Positions 14,501 through 26,176 of a stretch of 64,000 bases of DNA are shown here, one piece after another. Each line of letters opens with the position of its first letter. Within the stretch, counting starts at the first letter, position 1. Origin of the DNA: Chrysoperla carnea (lineage: Eukaryota; Arthropoda; Insecta; Neuroptera; Chrysopidae); contig NC_058338.1 in the NCBI RefSeq assembly GCF_905475395.1, positions 39,963,935 through 40,027,934 on the forward strand, read 5' to 3'. The notes under the pieces are model-generated. The model was not told the DNA's origin. It ran no database searches and saw nothing but the letters and a program-made list of their open reading frames with translations. The position numbers and the translations under genes were made by a program.

Positions 14501-17500
14501 AAGTTTTTTTTAACTATTATTTATTAAGATTTAAGCGTGTTTATGATTACCATGTTGACTGCTTGAAGTCTTCAGTGATTTTTGCAATAGCCTCTGTATA
14601 CATTTACCGCATTTTTATAGAAAGGTAAAGAATTAAAAAATCAATTTATCATAAAAGTTTCTTCAGAAGTATGTTATATTTATTGTAAATACACCTCTTG
14701 TATATATAAAAGTATATTTTAAACTCACATACTTCGAACAGATGTACGTGCTTTAGTTATTGTAAGATTTATAAAGTTATATTTTTTTTTCGTACATTTC
14801 TTTTTCTCATTTTTTCATAAAAGCCTGACATTAAAAATAATAAAATATCAATCTTACATTTATGCAACTCATCGTTTTATTTTTAGTTTGTTTTTTCTTA
14901 CTTCCAAATTAAAATTTTTTCTTTCTACACACTGCGACCTTTGACCTTTTTTTATACTCACGTTTATTTGCTACGAAAATTAAAATCATTTTAAGACAAT
15001 TTTTTAATATCATCGAAGCGTATTAACGGTAATATGATCGGAAAAGAATTTCATAATATTCGGTCGAGTTCTTTCGATTCGGTCGAGTTTCTATTTTTTA
15101 TATTTTTTTAAATTTTATATAACTATTTTGCTGAAAAGTTTCTTGTGCGGATCTCAAGGGTCGCATTGGACCGTATCCACGGCTTGCTATTCTTGCTTTC
15201 ACCCAGGCTTGAGTGTAGACTAGAGATCAGGCATGGGAAAATATCCGATACCTAGTGTTGTGAAAAAATGTTATGACTGGATGCTGTAAGAGATTAGGCC
15301 AGTCTTCACTTTCAAGAATGGACCCATCTTCAGCACGCTTAAACTATTAATGTAAACTCGATTGTTATTTCACACCGCGCCAGATACTATTCTTATAATT
15401 TAAGAAACTTTTTCAAATTTTTGAATAGGGCTATAATTTTACAATGATTTAGTTTTATTATCAAAGAAGTAGTATTTATTTGTCATAAAAATTATTTTGC
15501 TTTACTAAGGCACATTCTGCGACACAGTATTAGCAAACATAGTCAATTATAGCAGTCACGCTAAAATTTCATTGGTTTATCTATTTTAAAAATGCCTTTA
15601 CTATAATTGCTATAATATACTATAATTTAATTTATTTTCTATATTTAACTATAATAATCTCATATTTTTAGTATTTTTGACTATTCAAAATTTTTATGGT
15701 TTTGGAGTAAATAATTTACTTCTACAATGCTTTATACTCCTGAGTCATTTTAATAATGTGGCTTCAAATAGAAACTTATAACAATGTTAAGCATAGGTGT
15801 CTTTATCATTATGCTAGAATCATACCAAAATAAACGCTACCGACATTGAAATTTTATAGAGTACAAACTGAACTTTTTACATTTTAATCAAACTTTACTG
15901 TTCTTTTAAAGATATATTGTGCTTAAATCTACTATAATTTTATGGCTCCTGACACCACAATTACCCTCTTCTTAAAATTCATTCCTGAATATGTTGTTCT
16001 CTTACCATAAGTGAATTCGCCGCACAAATATGGAAAAAGGGTTTCTCAAGTCTTATTTTCCGAGATATTTTGTTTGGCAAGTCTAAGAAAAATACACAAG
16101 TTCATAGTCAAATAGCATTGAAAATTGTTATAGAAATAAAAGTCAAAGACATTTTCATATTGTCTGAACTGTTCATGTTTTCTCTTAATTTTAGACAGAC
16201 AATAAGTTTACCGGAAATAAATCCAAAACGTAGTCTTTTATACATATAAAAGTAATACGAGTATTTATGACATTTCTCTTTTTGTTTCGCAATAAATATC
16301 TATTCCAATTTTCTACATTTGGTTGAAAAAAGTATATAATCTACAGTCAAGTTCTATTTAACAATTTTTTCCTCGTGCACTCACTACCTAAACAAATTAC
16401 TTTTTTTAAATTATCAGAAAACTTTTTAAATTTGGAAAGGAAATGGATTAGTATGAAAATGGCTATAAGAATGAGTTTCAGGTTAATATTATTTGATTAA
16501 TGTAAATTTTTCTAAAAGTTTTTATTACTTAAATCAAAAGAGAACGAAAAAATAAATCATACTTTTTCACTAGTAATTTACAACATAGCTATCACCCGAT
16601 ATTCATTTGTTATATTCTGAATAGCAAACAATTTTGGTTAGCATTTTGTTTTAAAACCCTATGTTTACTTGAGAAGGTTTTGAAAACCGTTTTAAGAGAA
16701 GTAAATATTCACCCTCGTCATATTTTTTATTTGATCTATTCGAAGTCTAGGAAAAGATGTCTTACCCAATACTCGCCTCTCTACCAATGATAATTGTAAC
16801 ATTTTCGCTATTAGTGAAACATTATTGATTTTTGTCCGGAATCACAGGAATCACAGCTCTACGCACTATCTTCATACGGTTGATACTAATCGGTTGAGAC
16901 TTGATAGCATGACAAAATTTGATAGTGAAATGAAAATTAATTAAAAATAAAATTGATAGCAATACTAAGAATCTCCATTTAGCACTTTTCTATTCGTGAA
17001 GTGAGAATTGTTCATCTGAAGTGATAACAAAAAAGTCCGATCCCATTACACTGTTGGACCTTTATATACGATTACCGATAGAACGAATTCATCTACGCAC
17101 AACGACTTACTAACATGTCCTTTTTAAATACCTGTTTCAGTTACCAATAGTTACCCCGTGCATGGCTCATCTTTGAGATATCTCGATATCCGGTCTCTTT
17201 TCATAACTGTTTGTCGGTCTCAAATAATATTCGTTCTTAGACCTATCAATGGAATTATTTTCTAATAGGAGTTCGTAATTTTCCTCTTTCGAACGTAATA
17301 TTTCAATTTTATTGACTCATTTTAGTTCACGTTCCATTCTTTAAGTTTTCCGGCTATGATTTTTTCAAATCGTTAGTGTAATAAACTTTCTGCATCTATT
17401 TGATCTACTTCCATTGAAATACTTTGGAATTGTCTTTTGGATCGTAAATAGCAGCATGAAATATCTTAAATGATAATTTTTTGATAAGAAGTAATAAAAT

Positions 17501-18189
17501 TGTATTCATTAAAAAAATAATTTAACATCGCACTTAAGTTGTGAGCAACATCTTACCAAACGTTTTAGTCTAAACGCTTTGATGGTTGGTAAGTCTATTG
17601 GCGCTTGCACGGCTAGAAAGGTTAAAATGGGAATTTTTCTGTCAACCTTACTGGGCGTTTTCGAATACTCAATGAACATTTTATCAGACCAACCGAAACA
17701 GAGAATATTTTTAATGATATAGTCTCGGAGCAGAAATAAATTTGATTACCCTAAAAGGGTTTTTCAGAATCATTTTTATCCCTTGCAGCAGCTCAAGGTC
17801 CAATACCTTATCTCCTTACAAACCATCAGACGGTTAAGATTTTACAAAAAATAATTGTCAGTATTCAAACAGATGAATAAATTAGTAATACTAATTATAT
17901 AATGTTTTTGTTTCAGATGTTTGCATTATACTCCGTAATGCGTTTCTTTCACATGTTACGTGCTGGTGTTACGTGGAAGGGTCCCGAGGCAATTGAACTA
18001 TGATATCAACGTGTAAGTCAAAATGATCCATCATTAAAATGTTCAGCGAATGAAATATTAGATTATGAAGAAGATGATTCATTACTTGTTGAATATGATT
18101 CAGCTGAATCATCATCTGATTTAGAATCACAACAATCTGATACTGATTATAACTTTTTTTATAATAAGCATGGGCCTGTTGCTGTTTGA
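5544..18189 (+). CDS. C-terminal exons of an insect multipass membrane protein, with an in-frame TGA in the last exon
   Basis: Three phase-0 exons join cleanly: 5544-5651 (36 codons, after TTACAG, before GTACGT), 9453-9512 (20 codons, after TTCCAG, before GTAAGT) and 17917 onward (after TTTCAG). The joined product holds two hydrophobic segments, one in exon one (from MGLVVPWIIGF) and one spanning the second junction (AEMAFFIVRTF to MFALYSVMRFF), followed by a cytosolic-looking tail with RAGVTWKGPEAIEL. This is the usual C-terminal half of small four-pass insect membrane proteins; it reminds me of the DUF4728/pasiflora type, but I cannot confirm the family. The N-terminal half is missing from what I can see. 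At 18001-18003 a TGA interrupts the frame, which then stays open for 61 codons to a second TGA at 18187-18189. The tail is acidic and serine-rich (EEDDSLLVEY, SAESSSDLESQ). A poly(A) signal AATAAA lies at 18201. If TGA is a true stop, the protein ends at 18003. Confidence 0.7.
5652..9452 (+). other. Intron of the membrane-protein gene, repeat-bearing
   Basis: This 3.8 kb interval between two confident exons holds no further exon that I can support. It contains a locally repeated A/T motif with 'gaaagtTATTcttaattaaat' blocks at about 6260-6360, a 20-base direct repeat (ACAAACACTCTACCTGGCC core) at 7300-7319 and 7342-7361, and a minus-strand 78-codon frame at 7873-8109 that is discussed under findings. 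Confidence 0.6.
9513..17916 (+). other. Large last intron of the membrane-protein gene
   Basis: About 8.4 kb between the second and third exons. It contains the hAT MITE at 11015-11398. A segment at about 9830-9980 resembles one at 42500-42660 ('gcttccagt', 'ttttggcgataaaggaggct' versus 'ttttggtattaaagggggct'), marking a diverged dispersed repeat. A compact hairpin-forming stretch occurs at about 17551-17592 (CTTACCAA pairing with TTGGTAAG, and an inner CGTTT/AAACG). No exon is supported. Confidence 0.55.
11015..11398. mobile_element. Non-autonomous hAT element (MITE), 384 bp, with 8-bp target duplication
   Basis: The left end reads CAGGGCTGGATTAA and the right end is the inverse complement of CAGGGCTGGGTTAA. 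The element is flanked on both sides by the 8-base direct repeat AATCTATA (11007-11014 and 11399-11406). Terminal CAGGG and an 8-bp target-site duplication are hallmarks of the hAT superfamily. No transposase frame is present inside, so it must have moved with help from an autonomous relative. The intact duplication and similar ends suggest it is not very old. Confidence 0.88.
18001..18189 (+). other. Open frame after the in-frame TGA: readthrough extension or single-base lesion
   Basis: TGA at 18001-18003 is preceded by GAA CTA and followed by TAT CAA CGT. The same frame continues for 61 codons before the next TGA. Its composition (many D, E, S, Q, with YEEDDSLLVEYDSAESSSD) is protein-like and unlike the K/N/F/I-rich chance frames of this window. 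A GTAAGT occurs 12 bases after the TGA, so a donor site there cannot be excluded. A TGG-to-TGA change would also explain the interruption, giving a tryptophan at this position. Confidence 0.5.
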
Positions 18190-18200
18190 TTAATAATAAT

Positions 18201-18206
18201 AATAAA
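18201..18206 (+). promoter_or_regulatory. Poly(A) signal of the membrane-protein gene
   Basis: An AATAAA hexamer lies 12 bases after the second TGA (18187-18189). Its closeness to that second stop, rather than to the first one about 200 bases earlier, fits the second TGA being the natural end of the reading frame. Confidence 0.5.
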
Positions 18207-18592
18207 ACTATTATTATTTAAGTTATCTACTTTTTTATACAAAAATATTAATAATAATTAATTGAAGAACGTAATAATCAAGTTGTAAGTACTTATTAAA
18301 TATATTTATTAAGAATTTGTAAATAATAAAAATGTTAACTAATTAATGCTTTTTAGATTAAAATAATAAATTTTTATAAGAGTTATTTATAGTACTTCAT
18401 ATACTAGACATTTCTACCACTTTTTTGGACCGGGGCTGCAAAGTAATCCAGTTTTAACTAAAATAAAAGAAGTTTAACTATAAAACGTGATTAAGAGTAA
18501 TAGTACAACCCTTTCAGTCAACTTCTCAAACTGCTACATACACTGTGCAATGTTTATTAGTTCTTATAACAAACATGTGTTTTCTGATAATA

Positions 18593-18930
18593 TACAAGGT
18601 GGGCGATTTTAATATATACACTTAAATATCTCGTTTTCTCTACATTTACCGATAAACATTAAGCGTATTTGCTTTCGATTAAATTCAATAACGACATATT
18701 TTTAAGTCACATTTAAGTCGAGGTACAACTTTTTAATTTAAAGTGCTATTTTATCTCTTACCGTTTAGGATCTAAATTTTGCTATTAAAGAAACCCCAAG
18801 AACTAGGTCGAACATCTGAATCTGATGTCAGTCCCCCATCAAACCCTACAACTTTTGTCTAAGTTATTTTTTGATTGGTTAAGTACAAAACGAGATATAT
18901 AGGTGTGTACATAAAATGCCCCACCCTGTA
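18593..18930. mobile_element. MITE with TACARGGTGGG-type inverted ends
   Basis: The left end (TACAAGGTGGGCGATTTTA, later ATATCTCGTTTT) is matched in inverse complement by the right end (AAAACGAGATATA, later AAAATGCCCCACCCTGTA). The flanks are TA. The inner part, including 'ctttttaatttaaagtg' and 'tcttaccgttta', is shared with the foldback element at 26177-26794, so the two are members of one family. There is no coding frame. It directly adjoins the foldback element at 18960-19470. Confidence 0.7.
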
Positions 18931-18959
18931 TATTCATTGTTACATATCTAAACAATTCC

Positions 18960-19470
18960 GTCATTACAACTCCTGTAAAAACAACTTAGCACAAAAACAA
19001 CCTGGTGCCAAAACAACTCAGGTCCAAACAACTCGCTACAATAACTCATCTTTACAAAAACTATTAATTGGAAAAATCCGTGGATGGATCAGTGCATAAA
19101 CGCAATCACAGGGTCAACCATAAAATCAAAAAATCTGCAGACCCTTGCTAACTTGTACCCATTAAATACATGGCCTACCCGTGGATCAGTGAAAAAACGC
19201 AATCACAAAGCTAACCAAAAAGGCAAAAAACTCGCAAACCCCTGCTAAATCGACCCATTACCCTGGGTATGCCCAACCGTATATCAGTGAATGAACGCAA
19301 TCATAGAGTTTATCAAAAAGCTAAACAACACGTAGACCCGTATTAATCCGAAACAATTTAATGCATGGAAACCCAAATAGAGCTGTGTTAACGCGAGTTG
19401 TTTTGGCCGCAGTTGTTTTGGTACCGGATTGTTTTTGTGTCGAGTCGTTTTTATGTGGAATTGTAATGAC
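18960..19470. repeat. Foldback element with short-repeat arms and a 100-bp tandem core
   Basis: The left arm (about 18960-19040) contains GTCATTACAA followed by several units of the type ACAACTC-n-AAAAACAAC. The right arm (about 19385-19470) is its diverged inverse complement and ends in TTGTAATGAC. Between the arms are three head-to-tail copies of a unit of about 100 bases that each carry GTGGATCAGTGAAAAAACGC-like and CGCAATCACA-like blocks, starting near 19078, 19179 and 19278. Frames across it read as repetitive peptides and are not genes. Confidence 0.75.
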
Positions 19471-21164
19471 CGGCAAACGTTCGTTATTTTGAACAGAGTT
19501 ATTAAATACAGAGCTATTCATTCGCGATTCCCGGTTTTTTACTATCTATAAACGACTTTAGCAATAGATAAGCAAATCTAGATTTATGTTTCACAATGCC
19601 ATATGCTGACCTACTCCTATTCATTCATCAATCAGATTGTACCAAAAAAATCAGGCTGCAAACAAATTTCATTCAATTCTCGGCTCCAAAGTGTTTTCTA
19701 GTATATTGAAGTGCTAACAAATTTTAAAATATAATACAAATATGAAAAAAAGGCTTCTATAAAGGCTTTACGGTCTATATAAATATCTAATAAATACATT
19801 ATAGGTATATAGTTATCGCATACAACATATCCATGTAATAAAATTTAATTTTGTACATACAATAAAAAAAATAAATAGGTGATTATTAAGTTAATAATGT
19901 AAACATTTTTAATTTTAAATTATTGTATGATGCCCAAATGACTTTCAAAAATTGTATATAAACAAATATTTATAACAAATTAAATGTTATTATAAGTGAA
20001 TATATATTTTTATAAAAAAAAAAAAAACAAAATGTATATTAAATGAATTTTAAATAAGAAGGATAAGTAAAATATCGTTTCTGATCACAAGCTAGCGAGT
20101 TAATATGTTTGTTATTAATGGGTTTGATCGTTCCCAAAAATCATTTTCAAGTAGAGAAAAGTCAAAATTCTAGAATTTTTTGTTACTCGCCTGAGTTTTA
20201 ATAAACCTACTATAGAATGTGTTGCTTGGGCTGCCTATAATATTCTACGATAAGAGGGATGTGCTCTCCGTCTAGGGTTTCATTTGGGGTGACTGTGGTC
20301 CAATATGCTTGATGTTGAAACCCATGCGCTAAATTAAAATAAGTTTCAATCAAAAGTTGTAAATGATCTGAAAATATTCCTTTTTATTACACCTCCTAAC
20401 ATTACAATTGCGTGAAATCAGCCGTCGTAAATGCAAACAAAAGTTGTAGATGACGTCATTCTGTAAATATTCGTTAACTTTTTTTCGTTAATCCAACAGA
20501 ACACAAATCCGAATTTATGCTCGAAATTTGTGATGGCTGTAATTCCGAAGATGATGTTTTGGGCTTATGTTCAGATGAACTTTTTATAATGTTTTAATGT
20601 CAAAAATTAGTCTGACATTACTAAAGACACATATTTAATTTAACTAAAACTTTTGTTCTCAGCTTTTTTTAATAATATAACGCGTAGTTTTCAACTTTAA
20701 GTGGCTTAGACCAAAATTCCAAGACTCCACATTTCCGTTATCTAAGAACAATTATATAAACAACCTAAAAAGTTAATTAATTAATTAAAACTCGAACATG
20801 TAAAACAAAATCTAATGAGTCGATAAAGATTGAGTCACTCATTCTTGTCTTTACAAATGAAAAAACAAACTTACGACTCTTGACCAGGAGCTTGCAGGTG
20901 TTTTTTGAGGCAAATGCTTTTTAATAGAAAATCGAAAATTATTGTCATTTCAAAGGTACTTAAAGGTGGTTTAGAAGAACTTCGATATTATTATATTTAA
21001 ATTTAAAAGGTTCGGTTTTTCCATTCAAGGTTGAATAACGAGTGAGAAAAAGGAGAGGTTTTCAAATACTTCCAATATCCTTAATTTTTACTTATTTCTC
21101 CAAAATATGAATGCTTAGATAGTAAGATAGTTAAAAATTTTACTAAGCCACTATTATCTTAGTA

Positions 21165-21232
21165 TCTCAGTTTATTAGAGCGTAGGTTCGAAATACCATA
21201 GTTTGTAGGATCGATCTTCGTCCCCTTACGTG
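21165..21232 (+). repeat. tRNA-like SINE fragment
   Basis: A box-A-like stretch TATCTCAGTTTATTAGAGCG is followed about 30 bases later by a box-B-like GGATCGATCTTC. The spacing is that of an RNA polymerase III internal promoter, but the arms do not fold into a good tRNA, so this is read as the head of a tRNA-derived SINE or a decayed tRNA copy. Confidence 0.4.
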
Positions 21233-22345
21233 TATTTTTTTTTAACAACTTAGAAATTATTAAATATATCATGTTTTATTGAGAAAAAGCTTGAAAATGC
21301 CACAGTAGCTTGTGAACAGACACGACGAAATAATAATATAATAATAAAATACAAAATAAAGTAGAATTTAGAGCTCATAGCCTGTGTATATTCAAAGTAT
21401 TTTTTGTTTTTTAATTCAATCAGAGTGACGACGGCTATCAAAACAAAATCCGATAATTCAATTGTTTATTCATTTTGACGTTGTATTTAACCACGTAATT
21501 TATATCTAAAAATTTGACATTTTTTTATCAATTTGTTTTACTTTAAACTGTTTTATATTGCTTTTTTGTTATTGAATTTTTAAGTGTTTATTAAAAACAT
21601 TAGACTAATGGATTTTTATTCGGCGAATGGAGGATATATATGTGTTCCACATGTCTGTGAATGGCTTTTTAGTTGTTTCACTATAGATCAAAAACTCCTG
21701 AACTGATTTCTACAATTACGGTATCATTAGAATCGTGGTGACAATCCGGAAGATATAGAATAATTTTCATGAAGGTTAGCTAGGTTTCATTTTAAAAAAC
21801 GTCGTTTTATCCCTGTTTTCAGGAAAAACTGAAACATACACTGCAAAATATGAGTCTTCCAGACATCTATTGGTGTATATGGTAGTTAATGAAATAAAGT
21901 ACATTTCCGGGACATTCAAATTGGCATTTGCGAGACATTTTAAACGGTTCTTATATTAGTGATTAATTTGTGTCTTTTTAACTCAACAAATACCGAACAA
22001 AGCTCAGTCATCTAAGAACTAGAACTAGTTATACCACCAAAAAACTAATATTATTGGCGTGATTTGAGGAAACAGTTCGGATATCAGCAAACATAATATC
22101 AGCCCGAACAATCACACTATGTGATGTAATAATACCAGCGGATGTCAATAGCTGAATTCAAAAATCTTCAAAAAGGTAGAAATCTTATCTGTATCCATGG
22201 ATTTCTAAACACCGGAATCGGTTTCTTTAAGTTTTTTAAGACGTTTTTAATTCCATTGAAATTTTTTACAAACATTGAGGATGTAAGGTGAAAACTTTGA
22301 TGGAAATGATTTGTGCAAATCAAATTTTTTCCTTGTGTTGATTCC

Positions 22346-22405
22346 AGTGACGTAGTGGTTAGGTCAATTCACCGTGTAAGGTAAAAAATATGCCGGGTAA
22401 GCTAG
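22346..22405 (+). repeat. tRNA-like SINE fragment, truncated at box B
   Basis: The stretch GTGACGTAGTGGTTAGGTCA is a good box-A region, and ATGCCGGGT appears where the T-arm would begin, but the rest of box B is lost. A related box A (GTGACGTAGTTGGATAG) is present in the inverse orientation at 42004-42072, so a SINE family is likely. Confidence 0.4.
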
Positions 22406-24290
22406 ATAAAACAAAATGTATCAATCTTGTTGGGATTATAGTCGAATATCATCAAAAGCTCACTAGAATTCTTAACTGCTAAAAGATAGATGACAACTTT
22501 AAATCAAAATTGCTTTATCTTTATAAACAATTTCATTTCATTTGACTTAATTAATTTTACTTATTAGCAATATTTCAGACAAAAAATATTAGTTTTTTTA
22601 AAACGAATAGTCGAAAAACTTTCTAATTTAAAATGGCCTTCTGTCTATAGGTAATGATTTAGAGCAGATCTGAATACTTAAATTCGTTGTAGTTTCGATG
22701 TTTGTATCATTTTCTATTAAACCCCTTATTTATTACATTATATACTTTTTTCAAAAAACTTTAACTTGAAAATTATTTTTGTCTCCATCAATAGGTTTCT
22801 CTTTTAAGAACCGTATTATAATTATTCATTATTTGGCTCTAAATTATGGATTTTCCTTGATAAATATCGTTACTACAAACAAATAAGATACTCTACAATG
22901 CATTGCTTCGTTTGTAATTTAATATGAATAAAAAAAAGTAACTTTTTTCCAGTTTAGTTCAGGCGTGGCGAACCTCATATTTTAAAATTATTTTCAAACT
23001 CATTGTCAAACAGACAAATAACCATATGTTTATCATATGTTAAATTTGATGAACAAAGAGCCACGACCACGAATAATAAAGCAAAAATTAACTGTCACAA
23101 ATTACATACTTCCAATAGTTTTACTATTCCACAATTAGAATGATATACAGAGTATCTCTCAAAACGAGGTGACAACGCTCTACCACGAATATACCACCTC
23201 AGAATAAACCTAATGGTTCGGTCAAAATAAATAAACAAATGTGAAGATAAAATAATTCGCACGTTGTTGAAATTTGGTAAGATTATTCAAAACATCATCA
23301 TAAATGAAATCTAAAAAGTCCTCATCGATCTGACATGTGGAAAAAATTTATGCGAAGTCAAAGTTTACAAGAATTACAGAAACGGGTTTTCGTGATTTTC
23401 AGTAAAACGGTAAGTTTTAGCATAAAACTAGCTCAGACAAAAATTGTAGATCAGATTATTATTGACAGTGATCAGATTATTAATTAACAGTAAATCTTGG
23501 GTGGTCACTGTGACCCCTCATAATTTAGTGACCCAAATTTTGGACAATTGAAGTTATGAAATAAAAAATTGTAAAATATATAAAAAAATTATGGAAAAAA
23601 TTCATTGTAGTTGTCAGCTATTTTTTCAGTATTTATCAAAATATTTTTTGTACCCTAAAAACATCCTAAACATTTCTTCCACTAAAAAACTCCACTAGGC
23701 CATTATATGTCCGAAAAAATTTGACTTCCGTACCAAATTTTGCAAAATCGCATCGCATAAAAGCATTTTCATAATTTCAACTTTAAGGCCGCTTAACTCC
23801 CAAACGGTACAACTTTGTATTATAAGATAAATTTATTTAAAATGATTTATTTTGTTGGTGTACTCTACAGGATAGAGCATTTTCACAACCTTTTAGAAAC
23901 ACCTGGTATGAAAGGTATTATAATTAAAACTATTTTCCAACGATGTGATATTCATTAAAAACATGTCATTTTCATAAATCGTACAAAATTATTTATTTAT
24001 TTGTAATGAGTTTATTCTCTATACCAATTGGATTGTTTATTTTTTTACACATTGCATTTTATGTTTATATTATATTTAATATTTTTAATATATGTTTTAT
24101 ACTGTGAAGATTAATTTATTTTGTAATTTAAAGCTACCATTTCATTTTACATTTAAAAAATATAGTATTTAAAAAATATGAAAATAACTTGAATGTTGAA
24201 AGGTTTTTCAAAAACAACTGGCAAATATTTTGTAATTTTAGACTCTCGTACTGATAGTCGACAAGTTCAAATTGGTGAAATATAGAAATA

Positions 24291-24697
24291 CAGTCAAACC
24301 TGGATAAGCGAGAGTTCAAGGGAGCACAATCTCATTCTCGCTTATAGAGGTTTCTCACTAGCCCGAGTTTTTTGCTAATGCAGGTACATGGGTAGCATTT
24401 CTCACTTATAGAGGTACACAGCAATAACAAGTCACAGCAAATACGAATGTAGTAAATATGTAATATGATCAAATGACTGTCGCTTATAGAGGTATAAAAT
24501 GACTGTCGCTTATAGAGGCTCGACTGTCGCTTATGGTATAGTTAAGTAGCAATCTTACTTACGGAGGTCCATGAGGGAAAAACGACTCTCTCTTATAGAG
24601 GTTTCTGTTTCTCGCTAATAGTAATTATTATATAATAATTACTCTCACTTATAGAGTTTTCTCACTTATCCAGTTCTCGCTTACCCAGGCTTGACTA
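24291..24697. mobile_element. pogo/Tigger-like MITE with internal repeated motif
   Basis: The left end CAGTCAAACCTGGATAAGCG and the inverse complement of the right end (TAGTCAAGCCTGGGTAAGCG) are near-identical terminal inverted repeats. Both flanks are TA, the target used by Tc1/mariner/pogo elements. Inside, the motif CTCGCTTATAGAGGT and close variants recurs about seven times, an extension of the subterminal sequence. There is no transposase frame. Confidence 0.82.
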
Positions 24698-26176
24698 TAC
24701 TGGGCGTAAATGCGTGTAAAAGCTCTTTGGATTCGAAATGATGCCTAGAAAAATGTGCTAGAAGCGTTTATCAACACATAAAAAATTGCAAAAGTTATAA
24801 ACAATTAAAGATGAAAAAAACGGTATTACATTTTTCGCCAATATTTCATTAAATATTAATAATCGAAATGAAAATTTTGAAAAGGAAAATTTCCTCTTTT
24901 AGAATAAATTAATACGTAGGTCTGAATTACTTACAAATTTGCAATATCGTATCTGTTTTTGGCGAAAAATGGAAATCAAAATTTTTTTACGAGTAAACAA
25001 TGATGTTAACTAAAACATATTTCATGCAAAAATTGTTTTTTTTCATGTGACAATATAAATAACATTCTGTAAAAATTTCAGCTTGTTTCTTTTTTTTTAG
25101 TAGCAGAAAGACGTACTAACGTGAAAACGAACAAACGTAAATGGACACCTTTACCAAAATTTTTAAGCGCTATTCCTAAATCTGGGACTAAATTTCATAC
25201 GCTCTGATATATTTCCTAAGTATGTACCTTGTAGCCTATTTAAGGGTACTTACCTATTATAAACTATATCAGTGTTATTTAAAAACCGTTTTAAATTACA
25301 TACCTAATATTAAAAATAAAAACTTACTTTTATAAAACGGTCTTTCGAAATGGCTATGAAAAAATTTATTCAAATTTAATATTACGCTTTTTATATTCAT
25401 ATAATTATAACCCGAAACTGTATAAATAATTGAACAGAAAAATAAGTTTTAATAACTTCTACTATTTACCAACTTTCATTACAAATAAATGCATAATTCA
25501 TAGTTTCTTTTAAAGGAGAGAGAAAATAATTATTTTATAATTTTTTATGATGTATGCAATTTTTTTAATGAATAACAGATACTTAAAACGTACTTTCTAC
25601 CTCACCATTATCCATCCACCTTTGTGATAACAGCTTTTTATTCTCATGAAGTCTCTTGAATAATTTGGTTGTGCCATTAGATTCTTGTTCCTCATTATTA
25701 GTTACTATATACCTAGCTTTATCAAGAAGTTTATATCTATTATTATCTAGAATATCTAACGTATTTGTAAAATAGCAATTATATTTCAGTATCAATTGTA
25801 TTCCAGATATATGAAATATAATTGATATTCAAATTGTATCTCAGAAAATATCATTTGAATGTCACATTAATAATAATTTATAAATTTGTTTTGAAATTTA
25901 CATATGAATTCTATAGGTGCATCTAAATACATTCATAGTATCACCGGAAAAATATAGGAGACTCTTTTACAAGGAAAATAAAAAATCAATAAATGATACT
26001 GTCTGAATTAAAGCTAAAAAATCTAAAATACAATTAATATTTTATTATTAATTTAAAATAAAATTTATTCTTTTTGAAATAAACCTGGAAAAGATTTAGA
26101 AACTTGTGGTATTATTAAAATGACTCTGATAGTTTATGGCGGAAAGTATAATTTCTCGTCTATGTTTCGGATTATA

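Noticed and set aside
18875-19521. Frames of 74 (+) and 66 (-) codons at the foldback element
   Set aside because: They are translations of the inverted short repeats and of each other's complement.
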